Shown here: positions 1 to 10,450 of the stretch, piece by piece
How positions within the stretch are numbered: position 1 is the first letter of the stretch
How the letters are laid out: each line of letters starts with the position of its first letter
NCBI GenBank assembly: GCA_030429565.1
Contig: JAUIFE010000001.1
Location: 1,426,001-1,490,000, forward strand
Direction: 5' to 3'
DNA: 64,000 nt
Source: Holophagae bacterium
GTDB lineage: Bacteria; Acidobacteriota; Holophagae; Acanthopleuribacterales; Acanthopleuribacteraceae
Program-made: the position numbers and the translations under genes
The notes under the pieces: generated by a model
Seen by the model: only the letters and a program-made list of their open reading frames with translations
The model's database searches: none
Told to the model about the DNA's origin: nothing

Positions 1-22
1 ACAGGAAAACGGGTTGATTCAT
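1..22 (-). CDS. 5' end of a leftward gene cut by the window edge
   Basis: An ATG on the minus strand at position 22 is preceded by a good ribosome binding site (AGGAG at 29-33, six bases before the ATG). Only seven codons, Met-Asn-Gln-Pro-Val-Phe-Leu, lie inside the window, so the product cannot be named. The gene follows the acetyl-CoA carboxylase gene on the same strand after about 250 bases, so it could be co-transcribed. The 253 bases between them show no other gene. Confidence 0.45.
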
Positions 23-275
23 AACAAACTCCTAAAGGTCCGTGTGCGCGAGGCACACCCACACCCAAGGGCGGTCGCGACCCCGTTGGTCGCGGCGGGC
101 ACGGTGGGCGGTTGATGGTGCAGACGGTGGAAAATGCAGCAAACGCGTCGGCACAATTCCCGCGGCCATTCACCGAGAAAACCGGTGGAAAAGCGCCGCG
201 CGAACCCGTTTTGGACGGGTCCGCGCACGCGGGAATCGGCGAATGATAGCAAGCCCGAAGGGTTCGGGTCAAAAA

Positions 276-3200
276 TTATGCGTTGCCGTCACCTTTAACG
301 AGGGCTTGCGTTTTGTATTCCTCGGCCAATTTTTCAACCAGGAACGTACGCAACTGCTGCGGTTTGATGATGTCGTCCAGGGAGCCGACTTGTTTGGCCC
401 GCTCGACGGTGTGCACCTCTTCAAACTCGGTCGCCATCTCGGTTTGTTTGGCACGGTAAACCTCGTCAAAGGTTTCCTGGTACTCACGGCGCAGGGCGTC
501 ACGGCGAGAAGGGGCAACCACCTCGAGCTGTTTCTGCAACGAGGTAATGCGCGGATCGGCCAGGGCACGTTTGCGAACCACACGCGGGAAAACCACCGCC
601 GCCGCCGGTGCACCGCCGATGACCGAAGCAAAGGTCCCTTCGAGCGCAACCGCTTTTAAGCCAGGGTTGAGCACGTTGGAGAACACCACATAGGCGCCGC
701 CGTGATAACGCGAGAGCACCACAAAGAGAATCAATCCTTTGAAATTGACCACGGCACGGCCGATTTCAGCACCGTACTCCAACTGCAGGCGACGCAGGCT
801 CTCGGGCGAGCCGTCAAAGCCCGACAGGTTGGCGAGAATCACCACCGGCCGACGTCCACTGGCGGCGTTAATGCCGCGCGCCAGCTTTTTGCTGGAAAGC
901 GGGAACAAGGTGCCGCCGCTCCAGGTATCGGGCCCATCGTTGGGTACTTCGGTACGGCGCTTAATCGGAAATGACTGAATGCCGATCATGGTCGCGCAGT
1001 AACCGCCAACGGTGACATCCCAAATCAGGGCGGTGTCCGATTCAGCCATTAACGGCCAGCGTTCCAGCGGACGGCAACCCTTGTCGGCAACGGTGCGCAT
1101 GACCTGACGCATGTCGAACGGCTTCTTTTTGCCAGGATTGGTGGCGTCGCTGAAGATATCGCCAATGTTGGTGAAATCGGGCGTGAGTTCGAAACTGTAG
1201 GGTGCCTGAGTCACATCGCGATCGACCGCGTCTTCCACCAAGTGCGCACGCGGGTAGGTCTCGTCCGGGCGACAATAGGTAAAGCTGTAATAGCGGAACA
1301 GGATTTGACAGGCGTCGAGCAGGTTCTTAGCTGGATACTGGGCTTGACCGTTGGGGCCCATAATGCGCTGCATCCCACCAATGCCGATATTGTCCTCGGC
1401 GGAAACACTGCCGGCGTAATCCAGCGCACCTTTTCCGGTGAGCACCATGGTCCCGCGTGGCGTCATGATCAAACAGCCGGCGGTATGCATCATCATCGTC
1501 GCTTCGGCGTTCCAGTAGGACTGGGCACCGACGTTAATGCCGTCGACGACAATGTTGATCTCGCCGCCCTGCTGGGTGAAGTGAATGATTTCGCGCAGGA
1601 CGCGCGCGGTCCAGTCGAGGTTCTCGGTGCCGTTCTCCATCGAGATCTTGGCGCCGGAGGAGACCGCAAACCACTCGAGCGGTAGGCGTTCTTGTTTGGC
1701 CAAATCAATCGCAGCCAAAATGGAGCGACACTCGGGTTCCGAAAGCGCACACAAGCCGAAGTTGCCGTCATTGAGCACAATCACCCGGCGCATGCCTTCC
1801 TGGTGACCTGGCGTGTAGTTGCTGATAATGCCGAACACAATGCCAATTCGGTTTTGGCCGGGCGGCCGCTTCACCGGTACCGCTTGCCAGCCGCCCTGGT
1901 CGTCGCGTTCCATGTCGTACTCTTCGAATTCGCCGCGGTAGAAATAACCGTTGGTCAGCAATTCGAGCACTTCGTAAGGGTAATTGAGCCCGCGCCGGCG
2001 CGCCAAGGCGTGGCGCAAATCACGAGAAGAAAGCGGTTTAATCGCCGGTGTTGAGGGTGGCGAGTAGCGGAACTCCATGCCGACGTCGGCCGGAAAGTTC
2101 ACTTCGATTTGCAAGTTGGCAACGTCGCCGTGGGGCTGCGCCAGCAAGCAGTAGATACGCACCTTTTCGAGGTGGACGTGTTCGTAACCCGAAATAATGA
2201 AACGCAAGTAAGCGAGCAACGACTCGCGCGAGACGTTGAGCAAGGGCCGGATGTAAATAATGACCTGGTTCCAGTAGAAGCTACCGCTGCTTTTGGGGCC
2301 AAACTGGTTTTGCTTTTGGCGCAGGGCACGCAGCACGCGCAGGAACTCGCGGTGCAATGCCGGGTAGACGTAGCCGTCGTGACTCTGTTCCGGCGGTTGT
2401 TCACGAATTTCGGTAAACGCGATCAGGCGCTGGTCCTCGTCGTTTTCGCGCGCCTTACAGTGGAACAAGTAAATGTGTTCCTCGGTCGCCAAACGTTCGG
2501 TATGGAATCCCTGCAGACGTTCGATGTAGAAGCGCTGACCCATGTTTTCGGTAAGCCCGCGATAACTGCGGCGCTCGCGATAGCCGCTTTGATCGTGGAT
2601 GAACAAGAAGCAACGGGGAATCGACAGGGAGTCGGAAATCATGACGCGCACTTTACCGAGCAAGCTCACCTTAGGGAAAACAGCCAGGGCCTTGGCCAGC
2701 TTGGCGTGGTATTCCTCGTCGGCCAATGTCTCGTCCGAGTAAAGGTACAGATCCAGCTCGACTTCGTTGACATCGCGCTGCTGTTTGACGTTTTTGCCGG
2801 CGTGTTGCAACACCGCTTCGAGGTTTTCGAAACGGTCACCGTAACCCACCGACCAGACGCGATTGCGGTCCAGCGAATAAGTGCAGCTCACAAACACGCG
2901 CTCGCCTTCCTGACACGACTGGACGTCGTGGAGCGACACCTCGAGGTGCATGCGCCGCATCAGAATTTCCAGCAGCATAATGCGTTGGGTGTCGTCGGCG
3001 TTTTCAAAGCGGCTGACCAATAATTTCACCAAGGCATGCGGTGAATAAATCAACTGCTGCATGACCTTGTCGCGCTGCTCACCGGCGGTCAGCACCAAAA
3101 TGTGGTCGACCACCTCGTGAATTTTGGCGGGTGGAATTTGCGAGACCGAGGTAAACGAGGCGTGCTCAAACACGGAATAGTAAAAATCGACCAGCAGGTT

Positions 3201-5855
3201 GTGCAGCGCGCGGAAGGCCAAACGCGACTTTTGAATTTGCTTGTCGACCAGCGTTTTGAGCAGGTTGTTTTCCGTAAAAGCGCCACTGCCGCTAATCGCG
3301 TCGTGCAAGCAGCGCAACAGTTTGATCTTGAAATCGTGGTGGTGGCGCGACGAGAACAAACGAATGATGACTTCTTCCAGCTCGTCAATCGGGTTTTCCA
3401 ACGAAACGCCGTAGTGGCTGTAAACCTGTTTGAGGGTTTCGTTGAAATCCTCCATCGGATGATCTTGGCCCGAGCGCAGCAGCGCCAGATAGATGAAGAA
3501 GTTCTGCTCCGGCGAGCTGATGTCGGTCTCCGACAAGGACACTTCCTTGAGGAACAGAAACTCCACATCGTGATAAAGCTGATAAATGTCGTCGAGAAAA
3601 TCGATAAGGGTGTTTTTGCCGATTTCGCTTTGCGCCAGGGCTCTGACGGTATCGCTCAGGCGCGCCTGCAGGGTATCGAAGCTTTCGCTGTGAATGTCGA
3701 AACCCTTCATAAAGCCACGACACTCGCGCATCACCTGTTCGTGCTGGTCGCGCTCCTGTTCGGGTTGCGAGTCGTAAGCAAACACCACTTGTTCACCAAC
3801 GGTGGTTTCACCGCCGGCGTTTTCCTTGTCGGCCTCAATCGAAACCAACGGATCACCGGCGGCAACCTGATCACCGGCCTTCACGAAAACCTGGCGCACG
3901 GTTCCCGACAGTGGCGATTGCATCAGCATTTCCATTTTCATGGCTTCCAGGCTGAGCAGCGGTTCGCCTTCCTTAATGGTCTGCCCCTCCTGGGTGTGCA
4001 TCTTGAGCACCAAGGCGGGCGAGTTACTTTTGACAATACCGCCTGAATCTTTTTCAACCAGATAGCGCAAGCCGTTGACTTCCACTTGGTAGTCGTCCTG
4101 TTTGGGGGTAATCAAACAGTCGTATTTGACCTGATCGTAGTAAATACGCGACTTGTAAGGCGTATCGGCAACCATTTTGACGTTAAAGAAACGCCCCTCG
4201 TGAATGACCTGGTAGTACTTGGGTTCAATCAGGCGAATCTGTAGTTTGTAACTCTGGCCGTTGAGTTTCATTTCCACTTCAGCGTTGCCGGCGACGGGCA
4301 AACGCTGCGGTCGCCCACGCGACACGGTTTGGAAGAAGTCGCGGCGTTGCTCGTGCAAGAGCATGCTGTACATTTCAATGCCGGCCGCAATGAGCGCAAC
4401 CTGTTGGTTGCGGTGGGCGCCGAAATGCCCGTCAGCCATCAGCCCATCGAGCCAGGCCGTGTGGTAGCTGTTGTCTTGAACGACGGGGTGATCGAGCAGT
4501 TCCAGCAGGAACGATTTGTTGGTCGTCCCATTTTGAATGACCACCGTGGTGTCGCGCACGGCGCGCGCCAGACGTGCCAGGGCTTCCTCGCGCGTGCGGC
4601 CGTACGCCAAAATTTTGGCGACCATTGAATCAAACGCCGATGGGATTTCCGAGTGGGTTTCAATGCCGGAATCAACGCGAATGCCGGGACCGCCCGGCGG
4701 GTTAAACAGCTCGATGCGACCGGGTGACGGTGCGAATTGGTTGTAGGGGTCTTCCGCGTTAAGGCGCACCTCAATGGCGTGACCGACGGTTTCCGGCGAA
4801 GCCCCTTCCAACACGCCGCCCATGGCAACGTGCAACTGGCCTTTTACCATGTCAAAACCGGTCGTCATTTCAGTGACCGGGTGTTCTACCTGCAAGCGTG
4901 TGTTCATTTCCATAAAGTAGAACTCGCCGCTCTCCTGATGGTAGAGGAACTCGGCGGTGCCGGCATTGTGATAAGTGGAAGCACGGGCAATGTTGCAGGC
5001 TGCTTCGCGCAGGTGCTGCTCTTGCTCGGGCGTCAAAATCGGGGCCGGTCCTTCTTCAATAACTTTTTGGTTGCGGCGCTGCACCGAGCAATCGCGCACA
5101 CCGACGGCCCACACGTGATCGTGGGTATCGGCCAAAACCTGCACCTCGAGGTGTCGCGCGCCGATAATCATTTTTTCCATAAAGACGGTGCCGTCGCCAA
5201 AGGCTTTGGCCGCTTCGGAGGTGGCCGACTCAAACGCGTCCAGTAAGGCGTCTTCGCTTAAAACTTTGCGAATCCCGCGACCGCCGCCACCGGCGGTGGC
5301 TTTAATGACCAATGGGTAACCGATTTTTTTGCCGTGTTTCTTCGCTTCTTTGACATCGGCGACCGGGCCTTTACTCCAAGGCGAGACCGGCACACCGGCT
5401 GACTCGGCTAAGTGCTTAGAGCCGATTTTGTCGCCCAACTTGCGCATGGCATCGCCGGTCGGGCCGATAAAAACGATGCCCATTTCGCGGCACATGTCGG
5501 AAAATTCGGCGTGCTCGGCAACGAAACCCCAGCCGACCCAAACCGCTTTGGAACCGGTTTCCACCAGCGCTTCGCGCAGGCGTTCGTACTGTAAGTAGGG
5601 ACTTTTGAGCACGGGCGCATGGGCATCGGAAGGAACCGCCAAATCCGGTTCGAGTGCGTCGCCGAGACAAAAAGAAAAATCTGCACGCTGCACAAAACGC
5701 GCGTGCTGATCGGGTCGCGTGAAAAGTGCGACGCTGCGCAGCTCGGTGCCGCGCTCCCGATTAAAGTCCTCCAGGGCGTTGAGGAAACGGTTGGCCGATT
5801 CCCCACGATTGATGATTGCAATGCGATCGCCCGGCTGAAGCACAGGAATAGTCAC
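276..5855 (-). CDS. Single-chain multidomain acetyl-CoA (acyl-CoA) carboxylase, eukaryotic-type domain order
   Basis: The predicted enzyme carboxylates acetyl-CoA (or another short acyl-CoA) to malonyl-CoA, the fatty acid and polyketide building block, in the cytoplasm. The start is taken as GTG at 5855, because AAAGGGGG sits just upstream and the homologous region begins there; an upstream in-frame start at 5924 has no such support. The protein is about 1859 aa. In order it shows a biotin carboxylase with an ATP-grasp glycine loop (KATAGGGGRG) and the EMNTRLQVEHPVTE motif, then a biotin carrier with EAMKMEM (biotin on about Lys640), then a long central region (about 700-1300) with pieces resembling the eukaryotic ACC central domain, then fused beta and alpha carboxyltransferase halves. 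Bacteria usually split these activities over three or four genes, so the fusion is unusual. Acetyl- versus propionyl-CoA preference cannot be read with certainty. Confidence 0.9.
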   Translation of the reverse strand: MTIPVLQPGDRIAIINRGESANRFLNALEDFNRERGTELRSVALFTRPDQHARFVQRADFSFCLGDALEPDLAVPSDAHAPVLKSPYLQYERLREALVETGSKAVWVGWGFVAEHAEFSDMCREMGIVFIGPTGDAMRKLGDKIGSKHLAESAGVPVSPWSKGPVADVKEAKKHGKKIGYPLVIKATAGGGGRGIRKVLSEDALLDAFESATSEAAKAFGDGTVFMEKMIIGARHLEVQVLADTHDHVWAVGVRDCSVQRRNQKVIEEGPAPILTPEQEQHLREAACNIARASTYHNAGTAEFLYHQESGEFYFMEMNTRLQVEHPVTEMTTGFDMVKGQLHVAMGGVLEGASPETVGHAIEVRLNAEDPYNQFAPSPGRIELFNPPGGPGIRVDSGIETHSEIPSAFDSMVAKILAYGRTREEALARLARAVRDTTVVIQNGTTNKSFLLELLDHPVVQDNSYHTAWLDGLMADGHFGAHRNQQVALIAAGIEMYSMLLHEQRRDFFQTVSRGRPQRLPVAGNAEVEMKLNGQSYKLQIRLIEPKYYQVIHEGRFFNVKMVADTPYKSRIYYDQVKYDCLITPKQDDYQVEVNGLRYLVEKDSGGIVKSNSPALVLKMHTQEGQTIKEGEPLLSLEAMKMEMLMQSPLSGTVRQVFVKAGDQVAAGDPLVSIEADKENAGGETTVGEQVVFAYDSQPEQERDQHEQVMRECRGFMKGFDIHSESFDTLQARLSDTVRALAQSEIGKNTLIDFLDDIYQLYHDVEFLFLKEVSLSETDISSPEQNFFIYLALLRSGQDHPMEDFNETLKQVYSHYGVSLENPIDELEEVIIRLFSSRHHHDFKIKLLRCLHDAISGSGAFTENNLLKTLVDKQIQKSRLAFRALHNLLVDFYYSVFEHASFTSVSQIPPAKIHEVVDHILVLTAGEQRDKVMQQLIYSPHALVKLLVSRFENADDTQRIMLLEILMRRMHLEVSLHDVQSCQEGERVFVSCTYSLDRNRVWSVGYGDRFENLEAVLQHAGKNVKQQRDVNEVELDLYLYSDETLADEEYHAKLAKALAVFPKVSLLGKVRVMISDSLSIPRCFLFIHDQSGYRERRSYRGLTENMGQRFYIERLQGFHTERLATEEHIYLFHCKARENDEDQRLIAFTEIREQPPEQSHDGYVYPALHREFLRVLRALRQKQNQFGPKSSGSFYWNQVIIYIRPLLNVSRESLLAYLRFIISGYEHVHLEKVRIYCLLAQPHGDVANLQIEVNFPADVGMEFRYSPPSTPAIKPLSSRDLRHALARRRGLNYPYEVLELLTNGYFYRGEFEEYDMERDDQGGWQAVPVKRPPGQNRIGIVFGIISNYTPGHQEGMRRVIVLNDGNFGLCALSEPECRSILAAIDLAKQERLPLEWFAVSSGAKISMENGTENLDWTARVLREIIHFTQQGGEINIVVDGINVGAQSYWNAEATMMMHTAGCLIMTPRGTMVLTGKGALDYAGSVSAEDNIGIGGMQRIMGPNGQAQYPAKNLLDACQILFRYYSFTYCRPDETYPRAHLVEDAVDRDVTQAPYSFELTPDFTNIGDIFSDATNPGKKKPFDMRQVMRTVADKGCRPLERWPLMAESDTALIWDVTVGGYCATMIGIQSFPIKRRTEVPNDGPDTWSGGTLFPLSSKKLARGINAASGRRPVVILANLSGFDGSPESLRRLQLEYGAEIGRAVVNFKGLILFVVLSRYHGGAYVVFSNVLNPGLKAVALEGTFASVIGGAPAAAVVFPRVVRKRALADPRITSLQKQLEVVAPSRRDALRREYQETFDEVYRAKQTEMATEFEEVHTVERAKQVGSLDDIIKPQQLRTFLVEKLAEEYKTQALVKGDGNA

Positions 5856-6081
5856 AAAACCCCCTTTGTTGACGCAAAAACAGAGTTCACGAACGGAAGC
5901 CACCACAGCCCCGGTATTTGCCACGAATGCCCCATAATATCGCCCAGTGGGGAGAAAAGCAAAGGCATTCGCGGCCAGGTGAATCGGGCCGAACCGGCGC
6001 CTTTCGCGTTGAACGAAAAATGGCTCCGATACAAGCTTTCACATCACCTTCACCTCTCTTTTTTGACACCACCGCCACGCG

Positions 6082-6130
6082 AAAACGCAAAAAGCCACGT
6101 CAAAAAAACACTTTTTTCCGACGTGGCTTT
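6082..6130 (-). terminator. Rho-independent terminator of the M4 peptidase gene
   Basis: An 11-bp perfect stem (6091-6101 with 6120-6130, AAAGCCACGTC on the plus strand) encloses an A/T-rich loop. Read leftward, the stem is followed by a T-rich tract. It lies just past the peptidase stop codon and upstream of the carboxylase gene, so it separates the two units. Confidence 0.8.
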
Positions 6131-6152
6131 GACGCTTTTTTAAACGCACCGA

Positions 6153-9100
6153 TTACTCGAAAAAGACCATCGGATTGGCCGCCAATTCTTGGCCGTTCAA
6201 GAAACCCGACAATGAGAAACCCGCCACCGGTAGATCCGCGCTGATTTCCACGTGTCCGTAGAAATCACTCACGCCGAATAATGCCGACAACGTGTTGAGC
6301 AGTTTGGCTCCGGGCGCGACCTGGACCTGACCACTCACCACTTGACCTTCGTGGTTAAAGAGACGAATGGTGAGGGTCACCGCCGAGGCGTTGGGATTGA
6401 CCACCGAGATGCCGGTAAAGGTCGCCGGCAAACCGTCAAAAGGTGTCGGCAAATTGTTCCCGCCCGAGTAAACCAAGGGAAAGTAAAACTTGCGACTGGT
6501 GTAGGGCGTGGCCTGGAAACCCGCGATACTTTGGTTGTTGGTGGTGCCGAAAAGTTCCATCCCCGCCAACGAGGCCGTTTCCGACAAACCCAGAACCATG
6601 AACCAGGAGGTGCCGGTCGGCACAAACTGGTCACCGGTCACCGCCAGCAACTTGCCAAACGCGCCCAACGAAGCGACTTGGTTGGCCAACACGTTGCCGT
6701 TGCGGTCGAAGGAGAGAAAGTTCACCGGCGTGGCTTGGTCGGTTAGGTTGACAATCGAGTAACCGGTCCAAAACGAGCCGGTATCCTCGGCGACGTGGGT
6801 GAAAATCAGGTTGCGGCCACTGCTGGCGTCCATGATCAGGCCGGCCGATTGCGGCGTGTCCTTGCGTCCGAAAATCTCGGCGCCGGTCATGTTGTACTCA
6901 AGGATTTTACCGGCAGCGGTGTCGAAGTTCACAAAGAAACCCCAGAGCCCGCCCAGGGCGGACACATCGGGATAGGCCCCGCCGTAAATGCCGTCTTGGA
7001 AATCAAAGGCAACCGCCGTATTAAAGGTGTTGACGTCAACCGTCCACCCCTCGTCGCGGTTATCCAGGTAAAGCACATTGGCAGGCGTATCCACGACATT
7101 GGCCACCGCACCAACCGTCCAAAAGTTGGGATTGGTTGCCACGTGCGGAATAAACAAACCGTTGCTGACATAGGGGGTCGCCGGAATGAGCGACCAACTA
7201 TCGCCGCTGGGTGTCATGTGCTGGTAGGCGCCGATGACGCGCCCGTTGGCGCTGACCTTCACCCATTGATCGCCGGGATCCGAGGTGCCGAAGGTGGTCG
7301 CGTGTGGGTTGAGCGTAAATTCGGTGGTGAAAGTGGCGGCGCCGTCGGGACCAATCCAAGACACGGTACCGCTGACCGCTTGGTCGGAGGTATTGGTAAT
7401 CGTGAACAGGTTGCCGAACTGCTGACCGAAGCGCTCGTAAGGCGCCACAAAAGGGTAGTAAAGGGTCGTCGCCGAATTTTCACCGGTATTGACGGTGCCA
7501 CCACCACCAATCCCAACCGCCGCAAAGGCGTCACTCACCGCTTGCTGCTCGGCAGCGCCGTACAAGTCGCCCGCGGCACGCTCGGCCGCCGCCCGTGCAT
7601 CGGTGAATTGACTGTTGCGTGTTAAGTAGTTGGTCAAGGCGCGGTGCATGATTTGAATCGCTTTATCTTGACCAATCGCACCGGATAAACGGAAAAAGGC
7701 ATTGTTGGTTATGCCGGAATTGACATGCACACCGCCATTGTCTTGGTTGGCCTGCAAGTTGACAAATTGGCTCATATTACTCGGCTGCCAACCGTTGGCA
7801 CCAACCGCTTGACCTTGGCTGGGGTCGGCGAGTGAGCGCAAGGCCGGCACGCCGAAGTTTTCGGCAATGGTAATCGTTTCGCCCAACAACCAGTTGGCAT
7901 TGTCGTTGGTCGCCGCAAACATGTCCGAAAAGGACTCATTCAGCGCACCCGACTGAAACTGGTAAACCAAATTCGCCGAGGACGAGGTGATAGCGTGGCA
8001 AATTTCATGGGTGGCAAAGTCCAGTGCAAAGGCCCAGTTACGCGTAATCTGCCCGCCGTCGCCAAATACCAACTCGCGGTTGTTCCAGTAAGCATTGTCA
8101 TAACCGGCATTGGGGTCCTGGCGGAAATTCACGTAAATGCGCATGGCCGAACCGTTGCCGTCCCAACTGTTACGCGAGAAGGTCGTACCCAGCCAGTCGT
8201 AGGTGCGGCTCATCATGTAAGCCACTGCGCCGGCGGCGTGGGTATCGGCCGTGTCGTTAAACACCGTATCGTCGTTGGGATCCTTGGCCAATCCCTGCGG
8301 CTGATTGGTATGCAGAGATTCCAGCACGTAAATCGTGCCGGCCAGGGTGTTGGGATCAAGTTGACCGGGGAACATTTGTTTCGAAGTATCGATCAGGAGC
8401 ACCTGCCCCTCAGAATTGTAACCGCTCACGGTTTGGCTGACACTGCCGTCGAGGGTTGGATACACCGTGCAGTTCACGGCGGTTTTGGCCCGGGTCGCCG
8501 CCAAATCGGCGGGCAGCAGCTCTTTGGTCGCGACGCGCGGGACGGCTTTGGTCACGGCCGGCGTCGGCCGGTAGGCGGCAAGGTGATCACATACACGGTT
8601 AATGCGGTTAAGTGACGCACCGTTAATCGCATCAATGAAGTGATCTTCGTCGAAGGGCGCAATGTCTTTGGCACGCAGGCGAATGCGCCATGCCAGACGC
8701 GGCTGCTCAATGTGCCAATCATAAATAATGAGTTCGGCCTCGTGCTCAAGTGCAATCGGCGTTTTGGCATAACCGCGCGCCTTGGCAACCGCTTCAGCTT
8801 CGCTCAGGGTCGGCGTCGTCGATAAGGACCCCGCCATACGATACACCCCGTTAACCGTGGTCACCTGACCGGCCGGGTTCAGGTGCACCATCATTTCCGC
8901 CGGCCATATCTCCAAACCACCGTGCAGGAGCCGCACCTTGGCGTGATGATGGCCCAAATCGTCGGTACTCACCTTGGTCACACGAAAATCGTCGGCGGCA
9001 CGCAGTTTAAATGCAGCGCGGTGTTTGTTCAAAAAGGCACGCACGATGGCGATGGGCGCATCGGTGCTGGGTTGACTGAGCACGCCGGTCATGAAACGCG

Positions 9101-9401
9101 GCGTGCCGTAATCGGCGTGAAACTGAGTGAACAGCGGCGCGCCTTGTTTCTTGCTGATATGGGCCAGCCGCTGAAGATCGCCGTCAAAACGCGCCAGGGT
9201 TTGCGTCAAGCGACCGGTATTGCCGTCCAACGGTTGAAAATCGCCTGCGCCGCGATTGAGTTGGGCGAATAGAGGCGCAACCGCCGCCAACAGCATCGCG
9301 ACGGAAACGGAAAAAACGGCGCGGGACGCGGAGGCCCCGGTCGTCGGTTTGGGATTGGGTTTCCGGTTCATTGTTGGGAAGACCAGACGAACGTTTTTCA
9401 T
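6153..9401 (-). CDS. Secreted M4-family (thermolysin-like) metallopeptidase with C-terminal beta domains
   Basis: This is a secreted zinc endopeptidase. From the ATG at 9401 the protein is 1082 aa; in-frame TTG and ATG codons a little upstream are alternatives and no start has a strong ribosome binding site. A hydrophobic segment near residues 25-45 ending in Leu-Phe-Ala-Gln is a signal peptide. A propeptide with FTP/PepSY-like sequence follows. The catalytic domain carries HEICH (His465, Glu466, His469) with the third zinc ligand Glu489 in NESFSD, and the GGVHVNSGI motif supplies the usual catalytic His. After about residue 650 the chain continues for over 400 residues as beta-rich sequence rich in Gly, Thr and Asn with no recognised catalytic motif, probably for substrate or surface binding. 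M4 enzymes are often near 500-600 aa before processing, so the C-terminal extension is large. Confidence 0.92.
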   Translation of the reverse strand: MKNVRLVFPTMNRKPNPKPTTGASASRAVFSVSVAMLLAAVAPLFAQLNRGAGDFQPLDGNTGRLTQTLARFDGDLQRLAHISKKQGAPLFTQFHADYGTPRFMTGVLSQPSTDAPIAIVRAFLNKHRAAFKLRAADDFRVTKVSTDDLGHHHAKVRLLHGGLEIWPAEMMVHLNPAGQVTTVNGVYRMAGSLSTTPTLSEAEAVAKARGYAKTPIALEHEAELIIYDWHIEQPRLAWRIRLRAKDIAPFDEDHFIDAINGASLNRINRVCDHLAAYRPTPAVTKAVPRVATKELLPADLAATRAKTAVNCTVYPTLDGSVSQTVSGYNSEGQVLLIDTSKQMFPGQLDPNTLAGTIYVLESLHTNQPQGLAKDPNDDTVFNDTADTHAAGAVAYMMSRTYDWLGTTFSRNSWDGNGSAMRIYVNFRQDPNAGYDNAYWNNRELVFGDGGQITRNWAFALDFATHEICHAITSSSANLVYQFQSGALNESFSDMFAATNDNANWLLGETITIAENFGVPALRSLADPSQGQAVGANGWQPSNMSQFVNLQANQDNGGVHVNSGITNNAFFRLSGAIGQDKAIQIMHRALTNYLTRNSQFTDARAAAERAAGDLYGAAEQQAVSDAFAAVGIGGGGTVNTGENSATTLYYPFVAPYERFGQQFGNLFTITNTSDQAVSGTVSWIGPDGAATFTTEFTLNPHATTFGTSDPGDQWVKVSANGRVIGAYQHMTPSGDSWSLIPATPYVSNGLFIPHVATNPNFWTVGAVANVVDTPANVLYLDNRDEGWTVDVNTFNTAVAFDFQDGIYGGAYPDVSALGGLWGFFVNFDTAAGKILEYNMTGAEIFGRKDTPQSAGLIMDASSGRNLIFTHVAEDTGSFWTGYSIVNLTDQATPVNFLSFDRNGNVLANQVASLGAFGKLLAVTGDQFVPTGTSWFMVLGLSETASLAGMELFGTTNNQSIAGFQATPYTSRKFYFPLVYSGGNNLPTPFDGLPATFTGISVVNPNASAVTLTIRLFNHEGQVVSGQVQVAPGAKLLNTLSALFGVSDFYGHVEISADLPVAGFSLSGFLNGQELAANPMVFFE

Positions 9402-10340
9402 GTCACCACCGTCCAGCAGCAGCCGCATCTCACGCAAGAACTCGCATGGCAAGGTTAAAAGGTCGGTCGCGGCCAGACCGCCGAGCCCCTCAGAGCGGGG
9501 TCACAAGTGCGGCAACCACAAGCAACAGCGATACGCGTAAAAACAAGGCCTAGCTTTGATTTTTACCGAAACTGAACGATTCTTGGCGACGCCTTCACAC
9601 AACTTGTTGGGCCTTCATGTTCCGAAAAATGCGCGACGTGCCCTTACCGCATGCCGGATCTTCCCCAACCCGTTTCGCACCAACACTTTGCACGAATGCT
9701 TCGCCCCGAATCACACAATTTAGGTTTTAAAGAGGTTTGTCTGTCCATTACAAGGTCCACGCGGTCAAAAGTCAAGCGGGATCGGTTCAAGAAACATGGG
9801 TCAAACGCGGACGCAGGTTGGTGGACATTACCGAGTAAGTGAGCTTCGCCGGTACCAAGTTGCACCCATTCACGGTTTTGGCGCCAAAAGAAAACCCAAG
9901 CAACGCAATCGAGGCGCAAACCGAAAAAAAGCACCATCGCGAGACAAAATGACCACCGCAAGGGAATCCACGCCCTAAAACAACGGTAAAATTTCTAGCT
10001 CGGCGCAAAAAACACGCCACCCAAAACAATAACAACACCATCACAACCAGGAAATCAGCACATACGAAAGGACGCTACACACTGAAAATACCAAGACAAC
10101 TAACCCATCTCGAAAAAGCCAACATCGCTGTAATTACACGAGTTGCTTTGCAAATTTGGAATAGGATTCGACCGCAAACTCATTTTTTTCGGATTTTTAT
10201 TTGACGGACTTGGTGGACAGAATTTGAACAACTCAAGAGAAACACAACCTTTTCAGGTGTTTCGCGCGAAGACATGGCTTTAGAATATTTTTGACTCTAA
10301 TTTACAACGAAAAAAACTTTAAAAAAACTACATTTTGACC
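9402..10340. other. Non-coding gap upstream of the divergent peptidase and hydrolase genes
   Basis: About 940 bases separate the leftward peptidase gene from the rightward hydrolase promoter. Short open frames here (for example near 9644-9961) have no ribosome binding site and no recognisable protein. The last 300 bases are clearly A/T-rich compared with the neighbouring genes, as expected for promoter DNA. No RNA gene is apparent. Confidence 0.5.
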
Positions 10341-10369
10341 TTGATCAAAGGTCGATAGACCCCTATATT
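10341..10369 (+). promoter_or_regulatory. Sigma70-type promoter of the first serine hydrolase gene
   Basis: TTGATC (10341-10346) and TATATT (10364-10369) are spaced by 17 bases. The same two boxes with the same spacer occur upstream of the paralogous gene at 12402-12430, and the distance from the -10 box to the start codon is nearly equal in both (84 versus 83 bases). Conservation between the two copies is the main support. Confidence 0.7.
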
Positions 10370-10419
10370 GACCCTCATCTGCTACAAAGAATCCCAAACA
10401 AAAATCTAAACTCTGCCAG

Positions 10420-10450
10420 TCAACTTGGTCATTCAGGGAGGTTCAAGTTG
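10420..10450 (+). repeat. Conserved 31-base leader/start segment, copy 1
   Basis: These 31 bases, covering the ribosome binding site AGGGAGG (10435-10441) and the TTG start codon, are identical to 12480-12510 in front of the paralogue. The coding sequences that follow have diverged, so the identity points to selection on translation initiation or recent conversion of the leader. Confidence 0.85.

Noticed and set aside
2109..3023. Long plus-strand open frame of 304 codons
   Set aside because: It is antisense to the acetyl-CoA carboxylase gene, whose protein shows clear family motifs; the antisense product is rich in Val, Gln and Arg and has no ribosome binding site.
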